Position numbers and translations under genes: made by a program
Notes under the pieces: generated by a model
The model's database searches: none
Told to the model about the DNA's origin: nothing
The model's input: only the letters and a program-made list of their open reading frames with translations
NCBI RefSeq assembly: GCF_030463565.1
Contig: NC_134643.1
Coordinates: 119,205,809 to 119,269,808, forward strand
Source: Pelecanus crispus
Lineage: Eukaryota; Chordata; Aves; Pelecaniformes; Pelecanidae
Direction: 5' to 3'
Length of the DNA: 64,000 bases
Part shown: piece by piece, positions 25,501 through 37,449 of the stretch
How the letters are laid out: every line of letters starts with the position of its first letter
Position numbering within the stretch: the first letter of the stretch is position 1

Positions 25501-28500
25501 AGGGAGGCAATGGTATGTGCCCATGTTAGCCACGCTCAGGCTGATGATTTAGCTTGAAAGTATAATGGGTCATTCACAGAACCAAGACCTACGTGGATAC
25601 AGATATACTCTGCTGCATTGTCACACTGCTAGCCAGTGTTATTAGGTATAACGCTACTTCCCTGTTCATGTGTTTGCTGTTGACTCAGGCTCTGGTCTGG
25701 GGTATTTTTTGTTGTTTTTCTCCAGTTCCGGAAATGTAGAAGGAAGAGATGGTCCAGATCCTACAGTTAACAGACACAAGAGTAATCTTATTTAATACAT
25801 CAACAGGACTGGCCACGTGAGGAAGTGCTCCTCACCTGAGGAAAACCACACGATATTCAGTCCTCGGTGTTACCATGTCCTTATTTAAAAACAAAGCACA
25901 CTGTTACAAATGCAGCTGTAACTTCTCGGTGCAGGATTGTGTTGCTCTCTTTCGAACAAGACGTATATTCCTTCATTCCTCCCTCTAACGGAGAAGAAAT
26001 CAGTTGAGGTTGTGACTCAAAGTAAAACTGTTGGCCCCATTGAAGACCACAGCCTCTCCTTTGAAGGCTATGTTACATGTGACTTAACATGATTTTTAGG
26101 CACATAATTACTAGTTGGTTTCTCAAGACAACCTGATGCTGGTAACACATGCTGTCAGACCCTTGAGGCTTGATTATTCTAATTCTCCCATTGCCACTTA
26201 CAGAAAGTTGTGAGCAGGAGCCCTAGGGCTCCTCGTGGCACTGAAACACCCTCATATATAGCCTTCCCTGAAGCCACTAGCTTTCAGGGCGTCAACATGA
26301 AAAACAGTAGACTCCACTTTTTCTTTTTTCTAAAAAGCTAAATAGTAGTATAGTTACAGTGATATCAGTTATAGTGAGATCTTCCCTATCCAATGAGTTT
26401 CTGCTCTCAGCTACAACTTAGTTTTAAGCGTGACACTGTCCCACCTGAAGTCCTTTCTCAGAGGCGTGTTACCTCACTGAAACCAGCTCTCTCCACTTGT
26501 TTTATTTATGCATTGCTTTTGTTTTACTTACCTATTCATACATTTCTTGAATGGACAGTGCTTATAATTAATGAGGATTTTTAATTACTGTTATTCAGTA
26601 AATGAGTTACGCATTAAATTATTAGTTGTGGTTACTATTGTTACTGCTGCTGCTGTTATTAATAAAATTTATTGACCTTTATTAATAAACCTTCCTGACA
26701 TTTAAAGAGAAAACACAATTGTGTAACCATGCTTACAATATGTTTAGCAGATTTATATTTATAAAGTTATTCAGTTTTCTTAGGAACATACAAGAGCATA
26801 GAAGACATCCAAACATGTAATTTTTCATTCAATATCTCTCTTTCTGTGACATAAAGATACTTATTACCATATTACCAGGCAATCTTTTTTTTCTTTTTTT
26901 TAATCTGATGTCTCTGTAGTAGCGACAAGTGTTGTCATTAAGGGGATTCTGGGAAGGAAATATTCATCACTGAAAAAAGCACAAAATCCCATGTACTTTA
27001 CAGAAAGAAAGGTCATTGATTGGAGACTGACTTCTTCAGAAATTTCTGAACTTGTGCGTAGCTTGTAAAAATTCCCCACCCACATTATTCTTTTTGAAGC
27101 ACACTCTCACAGAGCTGCTCCTTCCATTTCTTGCCATAAAACTGTCAGCTGAGTGTTTCATGTTGTGATACAGCTCTCTATGTTACAGGAAATTGACCTA
27201 AGTAGTTTTCCTGTGAGTATAAAAGAAGCGGATAAAATCCATTAACCCTTTCAATACCTGATATATTTACACACTTGTAGCCTTGCAGGTCTTAGAACAA
27301 AGAAAAACAGTCTCAATGGGAAACAACAATGGTTGCGGGGAGGGTTTTTTCTTTAAGAACCTTTGTCCTACTCATTGGGCAATTTTTTTCATTTATCCAC
27401 AAAAGATATTTGTGGGTGTTTTCATGAGCGGCCCTTCTTTACAACTTTGCTGTTTCTAACAGCTGCAAAATAATTTTTTTCATGCTAAACATTAGCATAC
27501 TCTCTCAGCCTAGAAAATAAACATCTGTTTTAATTCTTGATTTGACAGCGGGTATGTTGGTGAAACAGAGTTGTGTCATGAGCTCAGATCCAGCTCTAAA
27601 TTTTCAACATGTGGTAGATATTTCTGATTTAGTTCTTGCTGAAACCTCTTGCTGGATTGGTAATGTGCAGACTGCAGGAGATTAGGAGCTTTGCATAAGG
27701 CTATACAAATTCATAATCCTTATCTAAATTTCCTTAGGCATCCATACAAATAGAAAGTCTGGAACTGTAATAAGGATATCTTGCATTGTGGAATTCTTAA
27801 TAATCTTAATGGCCTGCAGATGATGGTTTATCAAGACACCCGCTCACTTAAAAGCATCCTAATATTTTACACAAATAAAATTTACTTTGCCGTCCAAACT
27901 GGAGAAGACAGCACAGAGGCCCTGAGCATAAACCATAATAAGAGGTGAGCAGGGATCTTAAACTCAAGATCGAAAACACAAAATGCATACCATTAACTCC
28001 ATTTATCAGAATTTTTTTCTACTAGCTATGATTTTGCATTCTTCTCCAAGAAATCCTTTATCCGTGCTATATTCTACAGTGAGCTGAACTCTGCTGTCGG
28101 AACCACTGAATAATACCAGGTTGGAAGGAACTTCATGCTATAAGACCACTTTATCTCACCGCATCTGACTATACTGTGAAGTGACTAAACAAAGTCATTG
28201 AACAGGTACACAAATGCAGCTCACAAAGGAACAGCATGAGAACCATCTTCAAAAGCAAAATAGGTCATATTTCAGGGAAAGGATTTTTGACCTTCAAGCG
28301 GCACTCACAAATAGCTGCAGATAGCCCCGAATTCAGATAAAATATTGCCAAGTCTTCTTTTGTGAGGAAACATGAGGCTCTCCTAGCCTTTCTTTTGCTT
28401 TGCACTCAGTCTTAGATTCTCATAAATTCTGAACTGCAACTACTCGCTGTTCTACTTCCCACTCTTTTGCTGAGGATATGCCCCCATGCACCTTTGGTAT

Positions 28501-29400
28501 ATTGTTGTAATTTTTCAGTAAGTTCAAATAGTTAATGGCTATTGTTGAATTCAGCTGTCCCTTAGTCCAGTTTCACATCTAAAACTATTTATCTTGGGAA
28601 AGGCAGGAATAAGAGAATACACAATTTCTTTCACAGCACCAACCTGGCTTATGCCGAAAAAATGTTTACCACCTTCAGAAAGACAATAAAACTTCTGAAA
28701 TAATAAATTCCACAGACTGACAGTTTTCTTCAGCCTAAGTGATCAATAATCTATAAAAATGTTCTTCTGATTCCCAAAAATGTCATTCTGATTTTTCAGG
28801 AGGAAATAAGAACTGAAGGATTTGATATCTGGTCTGTGCTTGGGGGCACTTACGTATGTATGATCTGATTTTTCTTGTGTGGCTTGTATAAAAATCATAC
28901 AAGTACTGCCCTGACTATTGGAGATGCTTATAGTAAGAAATACAGTAGTTCTCAAATGCTGTGTAAGGAAGGCATATAGTATATAACCTGCAGGTAGAAG
29001 GAGGTTCCACAACATTGAAGGCAGCCAGGGTTTTCTGCACGGCTCTGATTTCTTTTCCCCTTCTCTGTGAAAATGCAAGTGCAACAGTTGGGTTAAGATG
29101 GCAGAGATATTTCTCTTTTAGTTTTAGGTCTAAGCTTATCTATGGCTCCCAATTAAGACACCTACAGGATGTTTCAGCTTAGTGAGGGACCCAAGCGATT
29201 TATGAAGATCATTTCTCCAAGCAGGAGTCACGTTAGTCCCTTCAGCACATGCCTACCAAGGCTGAGAGGAATAAAAGTAGACACACAGAACTCTCCTGCA
29301 TAAGGATACATATGTCTTTCTGTAGTCCCAGCTTAAACATAGACTAAACGCACTTCTGTGGTGATTACCTTCTTCAGTCATATTTTCAATGGCTACCCCT
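16546..29400. other. Long gene desert
   Basis: Nearly 13 kb with no supported gene. I checked the open frames; none exceeds about 115 codons or shows a domain. Small features: an A run near 17,633-17,654; a 28-base near-duplication (AAATC, A/G, ACACAGGTTACTG) at 17,678-17,705 and 17,709-17,736; a GT microsatellite near 23,838-23,854; and a slightly GC-richer patch near 25,040-25,520 with overlapping frames. The desert lies upstream of BIC and could hold distal regulatory elements, which cannot be recognised from sequence alone. Confidence 0.5.
17678..17736. repeat. Short tandem duplication, period 31
   Basis: Two copies of a 28-base unit containing ACACAGGTTACTGTAATGAG-like sequence, differing by one base and separated by 3 bases. 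This is typical of a recent replication-slippage duplication. Confidence 0.75.
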
Positions 29401-29407
29401 TGTTAAT

Positions 29408-29505
29408 ACAGAATCATAGAATCATTTAGGTTGGAAAAGACCTTTAAGATCATCCAGTCCAACCATTAACCTAACATTACCAAGTCCACCACTAAACCAA
29501 TCAAG
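29408..29505 (-). mobile_element. CR1 3'-end fragment
   Basis: A 98-base piece of a CR1 3' terminus (GAATCATAGAATCATTTAGG at the left, then GATCATCCAGTCCAACC and CCAAGTCCACCACTAA). It stops abruptly and is followed after about 70 bases by the 3' end of another CR1 copy in the same orientation. It is either the cut-off end of an older copy or a very short 5'-truncated insertion. Confidence 0.88.
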
Positions 29506-29574
29506 GGTACAGTAGCAACACCACACCTCCTGGCTTGGTGGCTGGATCATTTTTTAATGAAACTAAAAACTAGG

Positions 29575-31632
29575 AATCATTAAGATTGGAAAGGATCTCG
29601 AAGATCATCATTCCAATCATCAACCCAACACCACCATGCCCAATAAACCATGTCCCAAAGTGCCACGTCTACCCGATTTTTGAACACTTCCAGGGGTGGT
29701 GACTCCACCACCTCTCTGGGCAGCCTCTTCCAATGCTTGACTACCCTTTCCGTGAAGAAATTTTTCCTAATATCCAATCTAAACCTCCCCTGGCACAGCT
29801 TGAGCCCATTTCCTCTTCTCCTATCGTTATCTACTTGGGAGAAGAGACCAAAACTCACCTCACTACAACCTCCTTTCAGGTAGTTGTAGAGAGCGATAAG
29901 GTCTCCCCTCAGCCTCCTCTTCTCCAGGCTAAACAATCCCAGTTCCCTCAACTGCTCCTCATAAGACTTGTGCTCTACATCCTTCACCAGCTTCGTTGCC
30001 CTTCTCTGGACACACTCCAGCACCTCAATGTCTGTCTTATATTGAGGGGCCCAAAACTGGACACAGTATTCCAGGTACGGCCTCACCAGCGCCGAGTACA
30101 GGGGCACAATCACCTCCCTGCTCCTACTGGCCACGCTATTCCTGATACAAGCCAGGATGCTCTTGGCCTTCTTGGCCACCTGGGCACACTGCTGGCTCAT
30201 GTTCAGCTGGCTGTCGACCAGCACCCCCAGGTCCTTTTCAGCCAGGCAGCTTTCCAGCCACTCTTCCCCAAGCCTATAGTGTTGCATGGGGTTGTTATGA
30301 CTGAAGCGCAGGACCCGGCACTTGGCCTTGTTAAACCTCATACAACTGGCCTCAGCCCATTGATCCAGCCTGTCCAGGTCCCTCTGCAGGGCCATCCTAC
30401 CCTCGAGCAGATCGACACTCCCACCCAGTCTGGTGTCATCTGCAAACTTACTGAGGGCACACTCAATCCCCTCATCCAGATCATTAAACAAGGCTGGCCC
30501 CAAAACAGAGCTCTGGGGAACACCACTTGTGACTGGTCACCAACTGGACTTCGTTCACCACTACTCTCTGGGCTTGGCCACCCAACCACTTTTTTACCCA
30601 GCGAAGAGTATGCCCATTCAAGTCATTGGCTGCCAGCTTCCCAAGGAGAATATTACGGGAGACTGTGTCAAAGGCTTTGCTAAAGTCCAGGTAGATGACG
30701 TCCACAGCCTTTCCTTCATCTACTAGGCGGGTCACCAGGCCATAAAAGGAGATCAGGTTGGTCAAGCAGGACCTGCCTTTCATGAACCCATGCTGGCTGG
30801 GCCCAGTCCCCTGGTTGACCTGCACATGCCTGTTGAGCTCACTCAATATGAACTGCTCCATAATCTTTCCCAGCACTGAGGTCAGGCTGACAGGTCCTCC
30901 TTCCGGCCCTTCTTGTAGATGGGTGTCACATTGGCAAGCCTCCAGTCATCAGGGACCTCCCCTGTTAACCTGGACTGCTGATAGATGATGGAAAGTGGCT
31001 TGGCGAGCTCCTCTGCCAGCCCCATAGACTTGTGAGTGTCCAGGTGGCATAGCAGGTCATTAACTGCTTCCTCCTGCACTATGAGGACTCCATTCTGCTC
31101 CCCGTCCCCGTCTTCCAGCTCAGGGGGCTGAGTACCCTGGGGATAACTGGCCTGGCTATTAAAGACTGAGGGAAAGAAGGCATTAAGTACCTCAGCTTTT
31201 TCCTCATCCCTAGTGACAAAATGTGCCCCCCCACATCCAGCAAAGGATGGAGATTCTCCTTGGCTCTCCTTTTTATTATCTTTTACAACAGTGACCATAT
31301 TGAGTTCTAGTTGGGCTTTTGCTTTTCTAATTTCCTCCCTGCAGGACCTAACAAGATCCCTGTGCTCCTCCTGAGTTGCCTGCCCCTTCTTCCAAAGGCA
31401 GTAGACACTTCTTTTTTCTCTGAGTCCCAGCAAAAGCTCCCTGTTCACCCAGGCTTGTCGTCTTCCCCGCCGGCTGGTCTTACCGCACACCGGAACAGCC
31501 CACTCCTGCGCCCTTAAGACTTCCTTCTTGAAGAAGGCCCAGCCTTCCTGGACCCCTTTGCCTTTCAGGACTGCCTCCCAAGGGACTTTCCCAACCAGCA
31601 TGCTAAACAGGCCAAAGTCTGCCCTCCAGAAG
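29575..31632 (-). mobile_element. CR1 LINE, about 2.06 kb, largest copy in the window
   Basis: This is the longest CR1 copy here, on the minus strand. Three minus-strand frames cover consecutive parts of ORF2. 31,709-30,882 holds the linker between endonuclease and reverse transcriptase (landmarks WEAVLKGKGVQEGWAFFKKE, DDWRLANVTPIYKKG). 30,876-30,484 holds the first RT blocks ([13 protein letters not shown], motif A). 30,503-29,580 holds motif C with an intact FADD box (30,435-30,446) and the C-terminal domain. The endonuclease domain and 5' end are missing beyond about 31,632, and at least two frame breaks separate the pieces. The enzyme is therefore dead despite the intact catalytic box. 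Divergence is low relative to the copy at 3,606. Confidence 0.94.
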
Positions 31633-31639
31633 TAATTGT

Positions 31640-34600
31640 GGACTCTATTACATAGGTGAACAGGAAAGCTCCAAGAAGTTCTTAAGAAGCCATGAGGCGA
31701 TACATGCAAATTGAGTTTTTCTGAGCTCTGTTACAAAAACATCTTTTATTATTTTATTATTTAGCGAATGATCCCCTCCCCCTACTCCCTTTTCCTCGTG
31801 CCAAACCCAGCAGAGATTTCTCTTCTACCTGTTGTATATTGCCCCTTAACTGGTACCTCCTGAGAAAGAGAGGCTGAAGAGGTTTATGGGTGTTGTGCTG
31901 GCAGAGGGTATTGCCAGTGGCCAGCCATGCCCCCACATTCCTTGCCAGCTCTCCCTCAGGGCAGAGACCCAGCAGGCTGCCCCTGGGCCCTGCCCCTGGC
32001 AAGATCCTGAAGGAACCTCAAGGGCTGCAGTGTAAAGCACCTGTGCATGTCCAGGGCTGTTCTCTATCAAGTAGTGGCTCTGAGTACTGCGCGTGCTGCC
32101 TGGCACCACCTGTGGTGTGAGGAACTAGCCTGCCTGAAGAAATAGAAGAGTCCTACAGGAGATCTCCGCAAACCAGAAGAGTGGACAGAACCCATCTGAG
32201 CAAAGGGGTAGCAGAAATCCAGCCAGCTGCTCTTCATACACGGAAATCACATATAAACATAATCAGCAAAAAATGTTGCATTCCTCCATGACGTTAGCAA
32301 GATTTGAGAATTACAGAAGCACACTGGATGGAAGAGGATAGGCATTGGACTCTACCTGGTCCTCTGGCCCTGTGGTTTGCAGCAATATTTATATTCCCTC
32401 TGGTTTTCCATATTTGAAAAGATGACAGCAGTTTTTACCACCAACAAGGTAATGGGAAGGGACTTCCAGTATGTCAAAATTATTTCAAATTCATGTTTTG
32501 TTGCCTGCCTTCCTAGAATCAAAGTGGACAAAGCATGGATGCTAAACATAATAAAATGTAAAGGAAAATCTCACAGACTGCTAGAAATTAAAATTACTGA
32601 AAGTCTAGGAATAAAAGATATCAGTTCTCCCCCAAGAATAAAAGGCTACAATACAGAAAATATCCAGAAACTGTGAGAGCCGCAACTGTAAGCTGAGAAC
32701 ACTGTTAGAAGAAATGCCATTAAGATACAAATCCAAAGGTTTTTCTTTGATGTCTGGATACAACTCAAAGCACTTAGAAATTACACACAGTAATTTGTCA
32801 TTATAAAACATACTTTTAATTACACCTGAGTTCTATCCAGTCACACTTAGACTTATCCAGGGTGCATTAAAATGTGTATTTTATAAACATAGCCCATTCT
32901 GCCATGTAAATATAATCTCGAAGGCAGTTCACAATAACATTCATTCCCTTTCTGTATTAGAGTACTCCTTAGTAGTTCCAGTTTTCATTGCTTTACAGGA
33001 CCGAGTCTTTTCCTTTCCTTAAAAAAGTGGAAGGAACCTGTTTTCCCTAGGATGTAGCTTTTAAAGCAGCTTTCTCCATCACTGCTGCCTTCTTCCAGGG
33101 CCTTGAGCACGGGAGCTCTGGAGCTCATGTTCAAAGCCTGATCTCCAGCTTTTTCACTGGAATGGCCTCCAAGCTGCGCTCAACCGTCTGTGCAGCCTAT
33201 TGCTCTGGCATGTCCTCCTGGATTTCTCACTGTCAGTTTTGAGATGAGTGGAGGAGACCACAAGCAGCTCATCTACTTTTCCTGAGCCTCCCATCTACTG
33301 GGGTACTGGCTCTAGCCCTAGTTCCTCAGATAAGGCCACAAGTTCCACTGGAAAGTAGGACCCCCAGAACATCTTCCTTGCATGGCAACTTTAGAAAGCA
33401 AACATCTCCATTGCATGGACAAGAGAGACTGTGAAGAAAGGGAAGGCACTGTTCATCAGCGTTTAAAGCTGCATCTAGGACTTACAACCTTTGAATCAGA
33501 AAAGGAAGACAGATCTGAGCAATCATGTTCTGGCTCTTCTGTGGCTCACCAGAAGCATTTCACTATCACAGAAGAAGTGATAGGCACTTAAAGAGTAACT
33601 TGGACAGAATTTTGGTGCCCACAAGAAAAAACTGTTTTCCTATAAAAGCAACTCAGTTGTCATTAAGACCCAGGACTGCACAAGTAAAAGTGCCAGAGGC
33701 TGTTACAAAGGGATAGAGGAGAATAGGGAGAGATGGTTTGAAAAAGCTTCAAACATCCATCTCAAATTATATTTTAGACACTTCACTAGGCAGTGTGACA
33801 AGAACTGATAAATCGTATAGAATAATTTTTGGCTAATTGAGATGTTACCCTTTAACGAACTTTTGTTCAAAAAATATCTTGTCTAATCAATGTCACAATT
33901 TCCATAAAAGTATTAAAAGTGTACTCAAAATACAAATTTACAGTCAGCTTTTATTGCAAAGCCTAATTTTAGCAATTTGGGAATTTTCAACTCAAAAAAC
34001 ATTAGAAGAATAAACCAATTTATTTCAAAAAGGAGAAGATGATGAGTCTGGAAAGTCTGAAGAAAATTGCAGTTAATTAAAAGAGAAGTTTGCTGCCTCT
34101 AGATTGTTATTACCTTTTCCAGTGACCCATATTTTAAAACCCTGCGGTTACTCATGAAGAAGCTCTATGTGAAGATGGTACTTCTGTCATTAAATGGTTT
34201 TAATTAAATCTGGCATTTCCACCTTTTTCATTGTTTAGTTTCTAATAGAGCTCAATTTGTGATCTGCTTCTGTCTCTGATAGATGTCATTAGGAGTCTAA
34301 CCACTGTCTCAAGTGAAATCAGTTCTGAGTGTTATGGGTCTGACCAGTGTCATACTAAGCTCAGACTCTCCTTGATTTCCATAGGTTTTGGACTGGAGTC
34401 TATTGTTTGTATGAATGTATTGCCCTCTGTTGGTCAGGCATATCTCACAGAGCATCACAAAAGACACAAAACCAAACTGTCTTTACCATGTCAGTTAGGA
34501 AAGGTATGTTTCTATGTACACTGGACAACTAGAAAGACTCCAGGAAGTTAAAAATACATGGCAAATTTTAGAGACTGATTTTTTTTTTTTTTTTAATGAC

Positions 34601-36890
34601 CCTAAAGGTCGTTTTTGGCATTCTTGCAAGACATTACTGCTTTACATCTCTCAGTGCAGCCACTGAAATCATATTCACACACTTGAAAATGCAAAGGGTG
34701 TTTAGGCTTCTCCCAGAAAATTATGCTATTGTTCTGTGCTGTACTCCAGTGCAGAACCACAGCAATAATTGCTGTAAGATGCAAAAAAGAGTTTGGGGAG
34801 TGAACCTCAGAGGAGCAGGAATAGAGCATTGGACAGCCGCAGCAGTGCCCTGGACCACAGCAATGCCACCAGAGCACCTCACAGCACCCGTCGGTCTGGG
34901 CATTTGAAGCTGATTGCCTGCCTGCCTTCAAACACAAATGCACACATATGACCCTAATCAGGCTCTCCCTAACTAGGCATCAATGCCTAATTGGCAGCTT
35001 TCCTGCTAAATTATCCATGTATATTGTTCTTAGCAACATTAGGATTTTATTTGCTCTTTAACCCAAAATCATCTATTGATCGATGTATTAACTGGTGTTT
35101 TCAAGTGTTTAACATAATCCCTTACAAACCAGGTCATTTTGTGAGTGGCAAAATGCATAAAATCTAGTTGCCTATGGATTTGTAATTGAGTTCCCATGTG
35201 GACTCTGTAATAATTAATGAGTTAAACTCCAATTACCATCCTTTCCACAAGTGGGAATTTTAATAAGGTCTTTCCTAATCTGATCACTTGTTTTCACAAA
35301 AATAGTAGGAGCTTCATATTCTTGAGATATCCCTCCATCATTGGGGTTCATATTAACCAATGATTTCAAGTCATTAGAGAGGACACCAACAGATATGCAC
35401 ACAGACATACACATGCCAAGTGTGATTCCATAAGCATCATCTCCTTAGGAATATAGGTTTCCAATTTATACTGAAATCTAGTGAAAATGCAAGTTAAAAA
35501 AAGAATTTGAGGTAAAAATTAAGATTTTTGTGTTGTAGTATAATCAGGCTGGAGACAATCCCTGAGTCTAATCTCACTGAAATGGAGCCTCCTTCTTTTT
35601 CCCGATAAAAGCTGGCCTCACATTTTGGCCCTACATCAAGTGCCAAGAGAAGACATTGAGGGGAGAGGACCAAGTAGCTCAGTGTTTTTTCTTTTTCCTG
35701 GGTAAGGGCCCAAGAGAAATCCAGTCTCCTTCCAGCCCACAGGCATAGGAAGAAAACAGAAAGATGACTGCCATGACCTCCCCACCCACCCAGATGCATG
35801 AGCGCAGCCAGGTTTACTGCCCTCTTCTCCTCCAGCAGTGTGGGCGGTGGCCGTGTCCCTAGAACAGGGGATCCTGGAGATAAAATTAATTGTTCATGTT
35901 TCTCAGAGCTGCTTTGCCTGGAATGTGTCAGAGAAACATCACTGCTCCAGGCAGAGCTTCAAACTTTTCTCTATAACCATGGGAGCCAAAATCCATCATA
36001 CTGTTAATGAGGCGTGAGAGTCTGATGTAATCATCTAAGTGCGTATCTGCGGACAAACACCCGAAACTTATATGGGCTCCATGGGGAAAATTAAGACATT
36101 TCTAATTACACACCTAAAACAGAGAAGAACAGTGTGTGTAAGCTGGAATTTGACAGATTTTTTTTATTTCCTTATATTTCAGTGGTTGGCATGCAGAACT
36201 ATTGTCTTTCAGCCATCTTAATGAGTTCTGAAATGAAAATATTTTTTTAAAACATCACTGAACTTCCAAAGCGTGAGGCAAAAGAAATTCTGTTATTCAT
36301 AGTGAAAATGTAGTATTTTGAGAGCATACAACACTCAGTGTCTGAGGAAAATCAGGAGGTAGCAGCCACACCTTTCTTTGCTGGAAATTCACATAAACTG
36401 GATTTTTCTGGGAATACCCTCAGGACCTAAGAACTGTATAAATTTATATCTCCTGTACATTTAGACCAACCTGTCTTTCCAGTCATCTGCAGTGGTCTTT
36501 CAAGAATGTTAAAAATGCCATATAATTTTAATAACAGGTTTCCACAATCCACTGGTTTACAGTTTTCCATGTACACCCTAATTTGGCTAGAACTTGTCCC
36601 TGGTTTCAGAGGTTTGCTTGTTCCAGCTACAGCTGTCAGGTGTCTATGCACATTTCTTGCAGACAGGGAGAATTTTGCATCTCTAATTATTAATTTTTTT
36701 TCTGCCTGGGTGTGCTAGGTTTAATTGTAATACAAAAAGTTCATGCAGGACAGCTCTGGATGAAAAAGTAATACAGTTCACCACAGTGAACTCCCTCTCC
36801 AGCTAGATCTTTGAAGATAGTGGCAAGAACTCTCTCTCGCACGACATACCCCTAACTTGTTTAAGTGTACCGTCACTACTAAACAATCAT
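31640..36890. other. Intergenic sequence upstream of BIC
   Basis: No coding gene is supported. The first 500 bases (31,740-32,120) are GC-richer, with overlapping frames on both strands and no domain. A T run lies near 34,579-34,596. Most of the rest is AT-rich unique sequence that lies upstream of the predicted BIC promoter. Confidence 0.45.
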
Positions 36891-37088
36891 TTGCATTTAT
36901 TATTATTACTCAATTCAAAGGCTGATGCCAAGCTGTCTGAGGCAAGGAAAGTACGTGGTGTATTTTTAAAAAATCCTCAGTTTGATTGGAGTTTTATGTT
37001 TTCCTTCAGTTTTCTCTTCTTTTTTCTTTTTTCTTTGTTCTTTTTTTTTTTTTTTTTTTTGAAGCTCTGTTCTAAGAAAAGGAAAGCA

Positions 37089-37148
37089 GGGGATTTACTA
37101 AAGGCAAGGCAAGTCGGTTAGTTATGAGTCACCTTCATGACTTATAAA
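37089..37148 (+). promoter_or_regulatory. MIR155HG: Predicted BIC/MIR155HG core promoter (AP-1 site plus TATA box)
   Basis: A consensus AP-1 element TGAGTCA lies at 37,125-37,131 and a TATA box TATAAA at 37,143-37,148, which predicts a start near 37,172 and puts the AP-1 site about 40-47 bases upstream of it. This matches what is known of the mammalian BIC promoter, where an AP-1 site about 40 bases upstream of the start mediates induction by B-cell receptor and other signals. A kappaB-like decamer GGGGATTTAC (37,089-37,098), one base from a good consensus, sits just upstream. The assignment is inferred from motif spacing and from the position 7.6 kb upstream of the miR-155 hairpin on the same strand. 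Confidence 0.7.
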
Positions 37149-37171
37149 GGGTCTCAAGTTGTTTGGAGCGG

Positions 37172-37286
37172 GCTTTCTTCACCTAACTTGTGCTGCAGGG
37201 ATATCAGGCGACCAGCCAGACCAACAGACCTCTGTGGCAACTGTTCCTGCCTCAGCTGGTTTTTTCCATTTTTCATTTGCCTTATT

Positions 37287-37317
<31 letters not shown>

Positions 37318-37449
37318 TTAGAAGAAAAAAAACACAACCCAAGCTCAGTGATCATGGTTAACCTGTGAGATGGAACAAAGGAAGTCTGTGGCCTTCTTGC
37401 TGCATTGGTTTTGCTTGCATCTCTGTGTAAAGAAACTGCCTCATAGCAG
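37172..37449 (+). ncRNA. MIR155HG: BIC candidate exon 1
   Basis: It runs from the start predicted by the TATA box to a strong splice donor AGCAG/GTAGGT at 37,449/37,450. It contains a CT-rich microsatellite tract (about 37,286-37,320). The start is approximate to within some ten bases. A different donor downstream cannot be excluded. Confidence 0.55.
37286..37320 (+). repeat. CT microsatellite in candidate BIC exon 1
   Basis: Interrupted run of TC/CT dinucleotides (TCTCTCTCTCTC, ACTCTCCC, TCTCTCTCTTT). It is probably polymorphic in length. Confidence 0.85.

Noticed and set aside
28100..28180. Possible CR1 3'-end similarity (CCAGGTTGGAAGGAACTTCA)
   Set aside because: Only one block matches and the expected neighbouring blocks are missing.
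31740..32120. GC-richer patch with overlapping 76-87 codon frames
   Set aside because: No domain, frames on both strands, adjacent to a CR1 5' truncation point. Probably ordinary intergenic DNA.
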